Origin: Massilia sp. METH4
GTDB taxonomy: Bacteria > Pseudomonadota > Gammaproteobacteria > Burkholderiales > Burkholderiaceae_D
Length of the DNA stretch: 64,000 bases
Assembly (NCBI RefSeq): GCF_037094685.1
Contig: NZ_CP146614.1
Location: 4,712,001-4,776,000, forward strand
Direction: 5' to 3'
Both the position numbers and the translations under genes were made by a program. Shown piece by piece: positions 9,459 to 17,637 of the stretch (position 1 is its first letter; each line of letters begins with the position of its first letter). The notes under the pieces are model-generated. The model made no database searches. It was not told the origin of the DNA and worked only from the letters and a program-made list of their open reading frames with translations.

Positions 9459-9917
9459 ATGAGACTCACCACTTTCACCGATTACACGCTGCGCTCCCTG
9501 ATGTACCTGGGCATGCACCGCGACCGCCTCGCCACGATCCAGGATATCGCGGACCTGCACGGCATCTCGAAGAACCATCTCACCAAGGTGATCCACCAGC
9601 TGGGCATCTCGGGCATGGTCGAGACCGTGCGGGGGCGCCACGGCGGCCTGCGCCTGGCACGCGACCCGGCCGACATCAATATCGGCGCGGTCGTGCGCGC
9701 CAGCGAATCCGATTTCCACATGGCCGAGTGCTTCGACCCCGACAGCGCCGGCTGCGCCTTCGCCGGTGCCTGCGCCCTGCAGGGCAAGCTGCGCGAAGCC
9801 ACCGAAGCCTTCCTCGCCGTGCTCGATGGCGTGACCCTGGCCGACCTGCTGCCCGGCGCGCGGCGCCAGGAGCACGCGATCCTGCTGCACATGCCGGAGC
9901 GCCGGCCGGGGTCCTGA
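9459..9917 (+). CDS. nsrR: Rrf2-family nitric-oxide-sensing repressor NsrR
   Basis: 152 residues. N-terminal winged helix begins MRLTTFTDYTLRSLMYLG, typical of NsrR, with a recognition helix in HGISKNHLTKVIHQL. Three cysteines sit in AECFDPDSAGCAFAGACAL (about residues 90-104), the usual place of the iron-sulfur cluster ligands. The NsrR cluster is destroyed by nitric oxide, which releases the repressor from DNA. The next gene downstream is hmp, and a near-perfect NsrR-type operator lies in front of it, so this protein probably represses hmp and possibly itself. The stop codon lies in the loop of a 15-bp hairpin. Confidence 0.9.
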   Translation: MRLTTFTDYTLRSLMYLGMHRDRLATIQDIADLHGISKNHLTKVIHQLGISGMVETVRGRHGGLRLARDPADINIGAVVRASESDFHMAECFDPDSAGCAFAGACALQGKLREATEAFLAVLDGVTLADLLPGARRQEHAILLHMPERRPGS

Positions 9918-9933
9918 TCCCCGGCCGGCGCTC
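9897..9933 (+). terminator. 15-bp perfect hairpin around the nsrR stop codon
   Basis: Left arm 9897-9911, loop TCCTGAT 9912-9918, right arm 9919-9933; all 15 pairs match and nearly all are G-C. The nsrR TGA lies in the loop. No T tract follows, so it is not a standard intrinsic terminator. It could attenuate read-through into hmp or protect the mRNA 3' end. Confidence 0.55.
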
Positions 9934-10017
9934 CGCCGCGCATGCTTCCACCCCAACCGACGTAACCATCCTCCACGGCGAACTGCTGGGACATTTTGTC
10001 CAATTCCTCCCCCCGGA

Positions 10018-10046
10018 TTAAAGATGCAAACTAAATGCATCTTTAA
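10018..10046 (+). promoter_or_regulatory. NsrR operator upstream of hmp
   Basis: Inverted repeat TTAAAGATGCA - AACTAAA - TGCATCTTTAA with 11-base perfect arms. The core AAGATGCAAAC-T-AAATGCATCTT matches the 11-1-11 arrangement described for NsrR sites (AAGATGCATTT half site). It ends 28 bases before the hmp start, so bound NsrR would block transcription of hmp. Confidence 0.85.
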
Positions 10047-10074
10047 CGAGCACAGTAAGCCAAGGGAGAACACC

Positions 10075-11262
10075 ATGCTGTCCGCCGAACACCGCGCCAT
10101 CGTTGCCGCCACCGTCCCCATCCTGGAAACGGGCGGCGAGGCGCTGACCCGCCACTTTTACCCGATCCTGTTCCGCGACTATCCGCAGGTGAAGCCCTAT
10201 TTCAACCAGACTCACCAGGCCGACGGCGCCCAGCCGCGCGCCCTGGCGCACGCGGTGCTGATGTACGCGAAGAACATCGACCGGCTCCAGGCCCTGGGCC
10301 CGCTGGTGGGCCAGATCGTGGCCAAGCACGTGGCCCTCGATATCCGGCCCGAGCATTACCCGATGGTGGGCGCCAGCCTGCTGAAGGCGATCCGCGAGGT
10401 GCTGGGCGAGGAAGTGGCCACCGATGCCGTGATCGAGGCGTGGGGCGCGGCCTATGGCCAGCTGGCCCAGATCCTGATCGGCGCGGAAGGCCAGGCGTAT
10501 GACGCGCAGGCGGCCGCGCCGGGCGGCTGGAACGGCCTGCGCCGCTTCGTGGTGGCCGCGAAGCGGCGCGAGAGCGAGGAGATCACGAGCTTCGTGTTCC
10601 GCCCCGAGGACGGCGGCGCCGTCATCGATTTCGCGCCGGGCCAGTACATCGGCATCCGCGCCGTCATCGACGGCGTGGACCAGCGCCGCAACTATTCGCT
10701 GTCGGCGGCGCCCAACGGCGAAACGTACCAGATCAGCGTCAAGCGCGAGCCGGGCGGGGCAATGTCGAATCACCTGCACGATTCGGTGGGCGAGGGCGAT
10801 GTGGTCGAGCTGCTGCCGCCTTCCGGCGTGTTCACGCTGGCGCCGCATGCGGGCCGGCCGATCGTCTTCATTACCGGTGGCGTCGGCATCACGCCCACGC
10901 TGGCGATGCTGCCGGGCGCGCTGGCCAGCGGGCGCGACGTGCACTTCATCCATGCGGCGCGCCACGGCGGCGTGCACGCCTTCCGCACCCATGTCGACGA
11001 ACTGGCCAGCCGCCATCCGCAGCTGCGCCGCCACTATGTGTACGCGGAAGACCGTGGCGCCGGCCACCCGGCGCCCGACGCGGTGGGCCTGCTGGACAGC
11101 GCCCGGCTGGCGGCACTGCTGCCGGCATCGCGCGACGTCGATGCGTACTTCCTTGGCCCGCAGCCGTTCATGAAGGTGGTGAAGCGTTCGCTGCGCGAGC
11201 TGGGCGTGCCGGAAAGCCAGACCCGCTACGAGTTCTTCGGACCGGCCGCCGCGCTGGAGTGA
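10075..11262 (+). CDS. hmp: flavohaemoprotein, nitric oxide dioxygenase
   Basis: 395 residues, the usual Hmp length, from the ATG at 10075 behind AAGGGAGAA. Domains: globin (about 1-138) with the proximal His in AKHVALDI, FAD-binding domain (about 150-255) with RNYSLS, and NAD(P)-binding domain (about 260-395) with ITGGVGITPTLAML. The enzyme oxidises nitric oxide to nitrate using oxygen and NADH, in the cytoplasm. An earlier in-frame ATG at 10024 overlaps the NsrR operator and would add a non-family extension, so it is rejected. Expression is very likely derepressed by nitric oxide through the adjacent NsrR. Confidence 0.95.
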   Translation: MLSAEHRAIVAATVPILETGGEALTRHFYPILFRDYPQVKPYFNQTHQADGAQPRALAHAVLMYAKNIDRLQALGPLVGQIVAKHVALDIRPEHYPMVGASLLKAIREVLGEEVATDAVIEAWGAAYGQLAQILIGAEGQAYDAQAAAPGGWNGLRRFVVAAKRRESEEITSFVFRPEDGGAVIDFAPGQYIGIRAVIDGVDQRRNYSLSAAPNGETYQISVKREPGGAMSNHLHDSVGEGDVVELLPPSGVFTLAPHAGRPIVFITGGVGITPTLAMLPGALASGRDVHFIHAARHGGVHAFRTHVDELASRHPQLRRHYVYAEDRGAGHPAPDAVGLLDSARLAALLPASRDVDAYFLGPQPFMKVVKRSLRELGVPESQTRYEFFGPAAALE

Positions 11263-11277
11263 CCCGCGGGGAAATGG

Positions 11278-12111
11278 TCAGACGAGGAGGGCCGTGTTCA
11301 TCGAGGTGGCATCGCGTTCCGCCTCGTCCAGCAGGCGCGCGGCCATTTCCTCGTCGACGAACAGGTCGACCACGGATTCGGATTGCGGCAGCTCTTCGCG
11401 GGGCTGCGCCAGCGGCGAGTCGACCGGGGCGAAATGATTCGCCAGCAGCAGCGTGTCGAGCAGGCTTTCGGGCGGCACGCCCAGGAAGCCGTCGCGCAGG
11501 CCCTCGATGGCGGTGGACACCTCTTCGGGGATGGCCAGCTTCTTCATCACTTCGCGCGTGATGATTTCCTCGCTGGCCGGCTGCCAGTTGTCGGGATCGG
11601 GGTCGAGCAGGCCCGGGAATTCGTCGGCGCGCGACAGCAGGTAGAAGCCGCCCACCTCGTGCACGATGCCGGCGAACAGGGCGGTATCGCCGTTTATCTC
11701 GGTTACCTCGCGGGCAATGATGCGGGCCAGGCACGCCACGTACACGGTGTGCTGCCACAGCTGTTCGGCCATGGCGCGCACGTTGGGGTCGGCGATCTTG
11801 CTGCCGAACTGGCGCACCACCATCGCGGCAGCCAGCGCATACAGGTTGTGGTAACCCACGCGCTGGATCGCCGCGCGCACGTTGGTGACGCTGTTGGCGC
11901 CGCGGTTGAACATCGCCGAATTGGCGAGCGCCACGGTGCGCGCCGCCAGCTGCGGCTCGGCCAGCACGAGGCGGATCGCTTCCTCGAGGGGGGTGTCGGG
12001 GTTCTCGAGCGCGAGCTGTACGCGCAACGCGGCATTGACGCTGGTGGGGAACACCAGGTCGCCCCGGATCGCCAGTGCGGCAATGTGGCCGAATGCTTCC
12101 AGTTTGTTCAT
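11278..12111 (-). CDS. HDOD-domain protein
   Basis: 277 residues, single HDOD-type domain over about residues 10-215: FPTSVNAALRVQLALENPDTP, then LANSAMFNRGANSVTNVRAAIQRVG, then LWQHTVYVACLARIIA and LFAGIVHEVGGFYLLSR. HDOD proteins are HD-like but lack the metal-binding residues, and act as signalling scaffolds; here HEVGG replaces HDIG, as expected for that group. The C-terminal 60 residues are acidic. No signal peptide. The Met at 12111 gives the expected N-terminus and is seven bases from a consensus -10 box, which suggests a leaderless message. It converges on hmp with 15 bp between the stops. Confidence 0.85.
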   Translation of the reverse strand: MNKLEAFGHIAALAIRGDLVFPTSVNAALRVQLALENPDTPLEEAIRLVLAEPQLAARTVALANSAMFNRGANSVTNVRAAIQRVGYHNLYALAAAMVVRQFGSKIADPNVRAMAEQLWQHTVYVACLARIIAREVTEINGDTALFAGIVHEVGGFYLLSRADEFPGLLDPDPDNWQPASEEIITREVMKKLAIPEEVSTAIEGLRDGFLGVPPESLLDTLLLANHFAPVDSPLAQPREELPQSESVVDLFVDEEMAARLLDEAERDATSMNTALLV

Positions 12112-12117
12112 GGCGGG

Positions 12118-12146
12118 ATTATACGCACCCGCCACTGGCCGCACAA
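12118..12146 (-). promoter_or_regulatory. sigma70-type promoter, probably leaderless, for the HDOD gene
   Basis: On the minus strand: -35 TTGTGC (12146-12141), 17-base spacer, perfect -10 TATAAT (12123-12118), then CCCGCC and the ATG at 12111. The predicted transcription start falls on or next to the A of the ATG, and no ribosome-binding site can fit between. It lies just downstream of the dadA stop at 12173. Confidence 0.65.
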
Positions 12147-12172
12147 TTGAGCCCGGGTGCGCCGCGCCCGGT

Positions 12173-13456
12173 TCAGGCGCCCGCGAGCTGGGGCTGGCGC
12201 GCACCCGCGTGGCGGCCGTAGCGTTCCACCGACAGGTCGTCCGCATAAATGGCGGGGCGGCGAGCCGACATGATGTCGGCCAGCAGCTGCGCCGACCCGC
12301 AGGACATCGTCCAGCCCAGCGTGCCGTGGCCCGTGTTGACGAACAGGTTGGCCAGCGGGGTGCGGCCCACGACCGGCGTGCCGTCCGGCGTCATCGGCCG
12401 CAAGCCGGTCCAGAACGCGGCCTGCGCCGTGTCGCCGGCGCCGGGGAACAGGTCGTTCACCACCATTTCCAGCGTGGCGCGGCGGCGCGGATTCAGGCGC
12501 TTGTCGTAGCCCGCGATCTCGGCCATGCCGCCCACGCGGATGCGGTCGTCGAAACGGGTAACGGCGATCTTGTAGGTCTCGTCGAGGATCGTGGAGGCGG
12601 GCGCGCGGTCGGCGTTCACGATCGGCACCGTGATCGAGTAACCCTTCAGGGGATAGACGGGAATGTCGAGGATGCCGCGCAGCAGCGGCGTCGAGTACGC
12701 GCCCAGGGCTACCACATAGGAGTCCGCCGTCACCACTTCGCCGCCGCAGCGCACGCCCTGGATCTTGCCGCCTGCTACGTCCAGCCCTTCGATGTCGACG
12801 TTGTAGCGGAACCGCACGCCCAGTTCGGCCGCCAGTGCCGACAGGCGCGTGGTAAACAGCTGGCAGTCGCCGGTTTCATCGTTCGGCAGGCGCAGGCCGC
12901 CCACGAGGCGCTCGCTGGCGATGCCGGGCTCGGCCGACAGCAGGCCGCGCGCGTCGAGTAGTTCGTACGGCACGCCGGTTTCCTCCAGCACGGCGATATC
13001 CTTGGCCGCGTCATCCATCTGCTGCTGCGTGCGGAACAGCTGCGTGGTGCCTTGCTGGCGGCCTTCGTAGGCGATGCCGGTGGCGGCGCGCAGGGTCTTG
13101 AAGCAGTCGCGGCTGTATTCGGCCAGGCGCACCATGCGCTCCTTGTTCACCGCATAGCTGTCGGCATTGCAGTTCTTCAGCATCTGCCACATCCACTGCA
13201 GCTGGAACAGGGTGCCGTCCGGACGGATCGACAGGGGCGCGTGGCGCTGCACCATCCACTTCATGGCTTTCAGCGGAATGCCGGGCGCGGCCCACGGCGA
13301 GGCATAGCCGGGCGAGATCTGGCCGGCATTGGCGAAACTCGTTTCCAGCGCGGGCCCGCCCTGGCGGTCCAGCACCGTCACCTCGTGGCCGGCCCGGGCC
13401 AGGTAATACGCCGTGGTGACGCCGATGACGCCGCTGCCGAGGATGACTACGCGCAT
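12173..13456 (-). CDS. dadA: D-amino acid dehydrogenase small subunit
   Basis: 427 residues, the standard length of DadA. The N-terminal dinucleotide-binding motif is [21 protein letters not shown], followed by [20 protein letters not shown], a signature of this family. The C-terminus has the FAD contact [17 protein letters not shown] and [11 protein letters not shown]. DadA oxidises D-amino acids (D-alanine in particular) to 2-oxo acids and ammonia, passing electrons to the respiratory chain at the inner membrane. It is divergent from an Lrp/AsnC-type regulator 113 bp away, the usual arrangement for dad loci. No alanine racemase gene (dadX) follows, as the next gene in this direction is the HDOD gene. 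Confidence 0.93.
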   Translation of the reverse strand: MRVVILGSGVIGVTTAYYLARAGHEVTVLDRQGGPALETSFANAGQISPGYASPWAAPGIPLKAMKWMVQRHAPLSIRPDGTLFQLQWMWQMLKNCNADSYAVNKERMVRLAEYSRDCFKTLRAATGIAYEGRQQGTTQLFRTQQQMDDAAKDIAVLEETGVPYELLDARGLLSAEPGIASERLVGGLRLPNDETGDCQLFTTRLSALAAELGVRFRYNVDIEGLDVAGGKIQGVRCGGEVVTADSYVVALGAYSTPLLRGILDIPVYPLKGYSITVPIVNADRAPASTILDETYKIAVTRFDDRIRVGGMAEIAGYDKRLNPRRRATLEMVVNDLFPGAGDTAQAAFWTGLRPMTPDGTPVVGRTPLANLFVNTGHGTLGWTMSCGSAQLLADIMSARRPAIYADDLSVERYGRHAGARQPQLAGA

Positions 13457-13569
13457 GGTTGCCTCTTGTATAAGTATGGTTATGGAGAATTGCCTGGGTA
13501 ATTCGCCTATGGTAAGTTTAGTCGCGTAGTGGTTGTTACTATATATGAGCGAAAAAACAGGAAAAAATC

Positions 13570-14061
13570 ATGCGAACACAAAAGGAGTCCGTGCGCGCGC
13601 TGGACAAGCTGGATCGCAAGATCCTGCGCATTCTGCAGGGCGACGGGCGCATCTCCATGAAAGACCTGGCCGAGCAGGTGGGCTTGTCCGTCACCCCCGC
13701 GATCGAAAGAGTCAAGCGCATGGAGCGCGACGGCGTCATCACCGGCTACCACGCGCGACTCAATCCGGCTGCGGTGGGCGCCACGCTCCTCGTTTTCGTG
13801 GAAATCACGCTGAACCAGAAATCGGCCAGCCATTTCGACCAGTTCAGGCGGGAAGTGCTGCGCATTCCCGAGGTGCAGGAATGCCACCTCGTATCGGGGG
13901 ATTTCGACTACCTGATCAAGGCACGCATCCACGAAATGGCCGAGTACCGCAAGCTGCTGGGGGATATGTTGCTGAACCTGCCAGGAGCGGCCCAGTCGAA
14001 AAGCTATGTCGTCATGGAGGAGATCAAGGAGACGCTGGCGCTGGCCACGGAATCGGCGTAG
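13570..14061 (+). CDS. Lrp/AsnC-family transcriptional regulator, likely regulating dadA
   Basis: 163 residues. N-terminal helix-turn-helix (about 11-60) with LDKLDRKILRILQGDGRISM and a recognition helix in VGLSVTPAIERVKRME, then an AsnC/RAM ligand-binding domain (about 75-150) with ATLLVFVEITL and VQECHLVSGDFDYLIKARI. It is close to leucine-responsive Lrp in length and composition. Being divergent from dadA with a shared intergenic region, it probably regulates dadA in response to alanine or leucine; this is how DadR and Lrp act elsewhere and is inferred here. Start chosen at ATG 13570, which lacks a strong ribosome-binding site but begins the family pattern. Confidence 0.88.
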   Translation: MRTQKESVRALDKLDRKILRILQGDGRISMKDLAEQVGLSVTPAIERVKRMERDGVITGYHARLNPAAVGATLLVFVEITLNQKSASHFDQFRREVLRIPEVQECHLVSGDFDYLIKARIHEMAEYRKLLGDMLLNLPGAAQSKSYVVMEEIKETLALATESA

Positions 14062-14148
14062 AAAAAAATGTTGCCGTGAGGCATTTGCGCAACGGTGCAA
14101 GGAAACTCCTCTGTTAGAATCCTTTGCATTGCCTTGGAGAAATTCGCG

Positions 14149-15711
14149 ATGATCACGGAAAACTATACGCTGGTTGTGAACGGTAATTACGTCTTCGAGC
14201 GGCCGCTGCTGCCGTCGGACATGTTGTTCACGGAAGATGCTTATATTGCAACCTGGTCGGGCGCTGAAGTGGCCGAGGCGAACGCTTACGGCGGCTACGC
14301 CGGCGCGTACTTCTACTCGACCGTGACCATCACCCCGCCGGCCGACGGCGACTACGACTTCACGGTCCAGAGCGCGACCGGATTCAGTTACACCGGCAAT
14401 CCCGGCGATGCCGATACGCAGCTCTGGCTGTACGAGGGATCGTTCGACCCGACCCACCCCCTGGTCAACCTGGTCGCCGCCAACGAGGATATCGATACCT
14501 ATACCGATGAGGGCCTGTTCGGCAACCTGCTATCGAAGCTCGGTGGCGTCTCGCTGCACGCCGGCGTGAAGTACGTGCTCGTGCTGGGCGGCCGCGATGC
14601 CGGGTTGACCGGCTCGGCCGTCGTTTCATTCTCCGACGCCGCGCCCCCCGTGCCTGTCACGCCGCTGCCGGACGAGTCGACCGGTACGGAACCGCAACCG
14701 CAGGTGCCGCCCGCGGAGACGGCACCGCCGCCACCGACCGGCGCGGCGGAGGGCGACACGAATGTCGGCGAAATGTTGCTGGGTTCGTCGGGCAACGACC
14801 CACTGGTGGGCGGCGGCGGCGACGACCTCTTCATCCCCGGCCTCGGCCATGACACGATCGTCGGCGGCGCCGGACATGATACCGTGCAATTGAGCGGCAA
14901 GGCGTCCGCCTACAAGATGCAAGTGGTGAACGGCAACCTCGTGCTGTCTGGCGGCGCCGACAGCTATGCGATGAGCGACATCGAGACGCTGAGCTACGCC
15001 GGCGGCCAGGGCAGCTCGCCCACCGAAGTCGCCGCCCGCCTGTACAAGGGTATTCTGGGCCGCGAGGGCAACGGTTTCGAGCTCGACTACTGGGCAGGCG
15101 TGCTCCAGTCCGGGTATTCCGCGAAGGACGTGGCCACCTCGTTCGTCAACTCGGCGGAGGCGGCGGACCTGTTCCGCACGAGCGGTTCGGCCGGTTTCGT
15201 CACGGGGCTGTATGAAAGCGTGCTGGGCCGCACGCCGGCGGCCAGCGAGGTGGAGTACTGGGTGGGCGGGATCGGCCAGGGACTCGACCGTGCCGACCTG
15301 GCCCTGCAGTTCGTCAACTCGGCCGAATACCTCGGGCAAGCGGTCGAGGTGGACCTGGGCAGCAGCGACGTGGGCATGCTGCTCCGCCTCTACTATACGA
15401 TGATGAACCGCGCGCCGGACGAGGCAGGGCTGAACTTCTGGCTCGAACAGCGCGCCAACGGCGCGTCGATGCGCAGCATCGCCGACAGCTTTGCCCACGC
15501 AACCGAAGCGGGCAACCTGAGCGACAGCGCGTTCATCGACCGGATCTACGACGCCGGCCTGCATCGCGATCCGACGACCACGGAAAAATCGTACCTGATG
15601 TCGCTGTTCGAAGGTGGCCTCGACCGCGGCCAGATCCTGCTGCAGATTTCCGAGTCGCACGACGCCGTGCAGCTCGTGGGCGTCATCGACAGCACGATCA
15701 CGCTGGTCTGA
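14149..15711 (+). CDS. secreted DUF4214/RTX-type protein
   Basis: About 520 residues. The N-terminal part (about 1-165) is a beta-rich, Asp/Thr/Tyr-rich region like pre-peptidase or adhesin domains (DGDYDFTVQSATGFSY, DTQLWLYEGSFDP). A Pro-rich linker follows (about 178-205), then an RTX-like calcium-binding stretch with GGGGDDLFIPGLGHD and GGAGHD, then three DUF4214 units (about 300-510), each with a GR-x-PxxxGxxYW pattern (LGREGNGFELDYWAG, LGRTPAASEVEYWVGG, NRAPDEAGLNFWLEQ). There is no classical signal peptide, which fits type I secretion through a C-terminal signal. No secretion genes are adjacent. Start at ATG 14149 after TTGGAGA, with an alternative upstream start at 14095 that lacks support. 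Confidence 0.85.
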   Translation: MITENYTLVVNGNYVFERPLLPSDMLFTEDAYIATWSGAEVAEANAYGGYAGAYFYSTVTITPPADGDYDFTVQSATGFSYTGNPGDADTQLWLYEGSFDPTHPLVNLVAANEDIDTYTDEGLFGNLLSKLGGVSLHAGVKYVLVLGGRDAGLTGSAVVSFSDAAPPVPVTPLPDESTGTEPQPQVPPAETAPPPPTGAAEGDTNVGEMLLGSSGNDPLVGGGGDDLFIPGLGHDTIVGGAGHDTVQLSGKASAYKMQVVNGNLVLSGGADSYAMSDIETLSYAGGQGSSPTEVAARLYKGILGREGNGFELDYWAGVLQSGYSAKDVATSFVNSAEAADLFRTSGSAGFVTGLYESVLGRTPAASEVEYWVGGIGQGLDRADLALQFVNSAEYLGQAVEVDLGSSDVGMLLRLYYTMMNRAPDEAGLNFWLEQRANGASMRSIADSFAHATEAGNLSDSAFIDRIYDAGLHRDPTTTEKSYLMSLFEGGLDRGQILLQISESHDAVQLVGVIDSTITLV

Positions 15712-15807
15712 CCCACCGCCATCTGCCTGCCGCGGCCGATGCATCCTTCTGTTGCGCCGCTCCCTGCACGACTGCCGGGAACGGCGCCGGCAGCCCCGTG
15801 CTTTCCG

Positions 15808-15833
15808 TTAAAATGCCGTCAAGGCATCTTTAA
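15808..15833 (+). promoter_or_regulatory. possible NsrR-like inverted repeat
   Basis: TTAAAATGCC - GTCAA - GGCATCTTTAA ends 17 bases before the next gene. The half sites resemble the hmp operator (AAGATGC / GCATCTT), but the core is 10-1-10 instead of 11-1-11 and the left arm has a change, so binding is uncertain. Confidence 0.35.
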
Positions 15834-15850
15834 CGATCCAGGGGACCGCC

Positions 15851-17428
15851 GTGAACCAAGCCGCCGAACCGCAAGTCACGCCCGCCGCGCCGGAGCACAC
15901 GCTGAAATTGCGCACACTCGACGAGCACCTGTGCAGCGACCAGAGCTTTGCCTCCGCGCTGGCGCGGCTGCTCGGCGCGCTGGCCGTGAACGAGGATGGC
16001 TCGATGACGCTGGCGCAATTCGCCGCCGTCACCGACCTTTCCGGCGACGGCAAGGCGTCGGCCGTGTTCACGGCCCTGGTGCTCAATGCAATCGAATCCG
16101 GCGTGACCGTGGACTGGGCCTTGAACTCCCTGTCGCGCAGCAGCGGCTCGGCCGAGCCTTCGGCCCGCGAGGCGGCATTCGCCATGATGAAACCGCTGCT
16201 GGCGCTGCAGGGGCGGCGCGCCCGCCCGCTGGCCGTGCGCACCGCGCGCGCGCTGGGCATCCGCCTCACGCCGGACCACTACTATGGCTTGCCGCCCGAG
16301 GAAGAGCGCCGGCTGCTGAACAACCTGGGTACGCAGGCGCGCAAGCTGGTCAAGGGCAGGGGACTGGTCGACGCGGTGGCCGATTTCGGCCGCAGCACGG
16401 GCCAGGTCGAGCTGCTCGACCACGCGCGCGGCTTCAACGGCGGCATGATGACGCAAGAGCAGCTGCGCGACGCCGTGCAGCAGTCGGTCGACACGATCGC
16501 GCAGGGCATCGCCACCTACCAGGAGAACGCCGCGGCCCCGCTGCCGGCGGAGGCGGAAGGCGCCGGCCTGTCGGCCACCGCCGAGCAATTGCGCCAGCAG
16601 GTGCTGCAACGGCTCGCGCTCATCGATGCGCGCATCGCCTACGAGCGGCGCGTGCTGTGGCAGGACATCGACGATGCCGTGCACGATGCCGGCAACGCGG
16701 TCGAGGTGGCGATCGCCGAACGGCTCGACAGCGAACAGTGGAAGGACGAGCAGGTCTGGTCCGGCATCGCCCGCGACCAGTTCGCCCGCGAGATGGAGCG
16801 CCGGCTCGACCGCGTGGCGCGCCGCAAGCAGGAGGCGCTGGACCTGCTGCACAACGACCTGAAGCTGTTCCAGTCCGACATGCGGATCACGCAGGGCGAT
16901 GCGTTCAAGCGCCAGCACCACGCGGCGCTGGCGCGGCTGATGCCGCGGCTGCGCATCGGCACGCGGCTCGTCAACAGCGTCGACACGGCCGCCAACCTGA
17001 CGCTGATGGGCAGCGCGGTTGCCGCCGCGGGGACCAGTACCGCCGCTTACCTGTTCGGCGTGGCCGTGGTGGTGCCGGTGGTGGCACCAGTGGTGCCGTT
17101 CGTGGGCGGCGCCGTGCTGCTGGCCTCGGCCTTCAAGTGGGCCACCGATACCAACAAGAGAAAGCGCGAGGAAATCCGCGACAAGCGCCGCGTGTTCGAA
17201 GACGAGTTGCGCCGCCGCCTGAAGGAGGCCGAGGCGGGCTTCGTGGTGCAGCTCGACCGTATCGGCAGCGCCTTCTACGACTCGGCCAGTGCGCTCCTGA
17301 CGCCGCTGATGCTGGAAGCCGAGGCGGCCGGCCGCATCCAGGCCGTGCGCAAGCGCATCGCCGACAAGGTGATCGCGCAGGCCCAGGGGGCGATCGCCCA
17401 GCTGCAGAACGCGTTAACGGCCGCGTGA
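15851..17428 (+). CDS. large helical protein with hydrophobic hairpin, unknown function
   Basis: 525 residues. The N-terminal third (about 20-140) has an all-helical, TerB-like look (LLGALAVNEDGSMTLAQFAAV). The middle (about 140-375) is long amphipathic helices rich in Arg, Glu and Gln (RREMERRLDRVARRKQEALD region). A hydrophobic stretch of two segments follows at about residues 392-432 (VAAAGTSTAAYLFGVAVVV, VPFVGGAVLLASAFKW), then a basic segment and a C-terminal helical bundle. This order resembles the stalk and membrane paddle of bacterial dynamin-like proteins, but no GTPase P-loop is present. I do not assign a function. Starts with GTG at 15851 after AGGGGAC. It is the last high-GC gene before the AT-richer island; 209 bp separate it from the next gene. 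Confidence 0.65.
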   Translation: MNQAAEPQVTPAAPEHTLKLRTLDEHLCSDQSFASALARLLGALAVNEDGSMTLAQFAAVTDLSGDGKASAVFTALVLNAIESGVTVDWALNSLSRSSGSAEPSAREAAFAMMKPLLALQGRRARPLAVRTARALGIRLTPDHYYGLPPEEERRLLNNLGTQARKLVKGRGLVDAVADFGRSTGQVELLDHARGFNGGMMTQEQLRDAVQQSVDTIAQGIATYQENAAAPLPAEAEGAGLSATAEQLRQQVLQRLALIDARIAYERRVLWQDIDDAVHDAGNAVEVAIAERLDSEQWKDEQVWSGIARDQFAREMERRLDRVARRKQEALDLLHNDLKLFQSDMRITQGDAFKRQHHAALARLMPRLRIGTRLVNSVDTAANLTLMGSAVAAAGTSTAAYLFGVAVVVPVVAPVVPFVGGAVLLASAFKWATDTNKRKREEIRDKRRVFEDELRRRLKEAEAGFVVQLDRIGSAFYDSASALLTPLMLEAEAAGRIQAVRKRIADKVIAQAQGAIAQLQNALTAA

Positions 17429-17571
17429 TAAGTCCTTAGCCTCCTTGTAGGTCCTGCTTCCGCAGGGAAACGCTCGCTCCGAATGTTGGCTGGTTCACCA
17501 TGTCTCGCCCTGCAGTGGATCGAATCGCCCCTTCGCGTGTCAACAACAGATCCCAATTTTTTTTCATCGGC

Positions 17572-17602
17572 TTGCTCCCCCAAACTTAAAGAGGTCTATA
17601 GT
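17572..17602 (+). promoter_or_regulatory. weak candidate promoter of the split-STAND operon
   Basis: TTGCTC (17572-17577) and TATAGT (17597-17602) are separated by 19 bases, longer than ideal. The start codon of the first gene lies 36 bases downstream, with AGGAGG between. The 209-bp spacer also holds a run of eight T at about 17555. Confidence 0.35.
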
Positions 17603-17637
17603 ATTTGCAATACGCTCGCTTGTTAGGAGGGACTAAC

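Noticed and set aside
10024..10074. Upstream ATG at 10024 as the hmp start
   Set aside because: It would place the NsrR operator inside the coding region and add residues not seen in Hmp; the 10075 ATG has a good ribosome-binding site.
11278..12246. HDOD protein starting at 12246
   Set aside because: It would overlap the dadA 3' end with no family support; Met at 12111 fits the domain and promoter.
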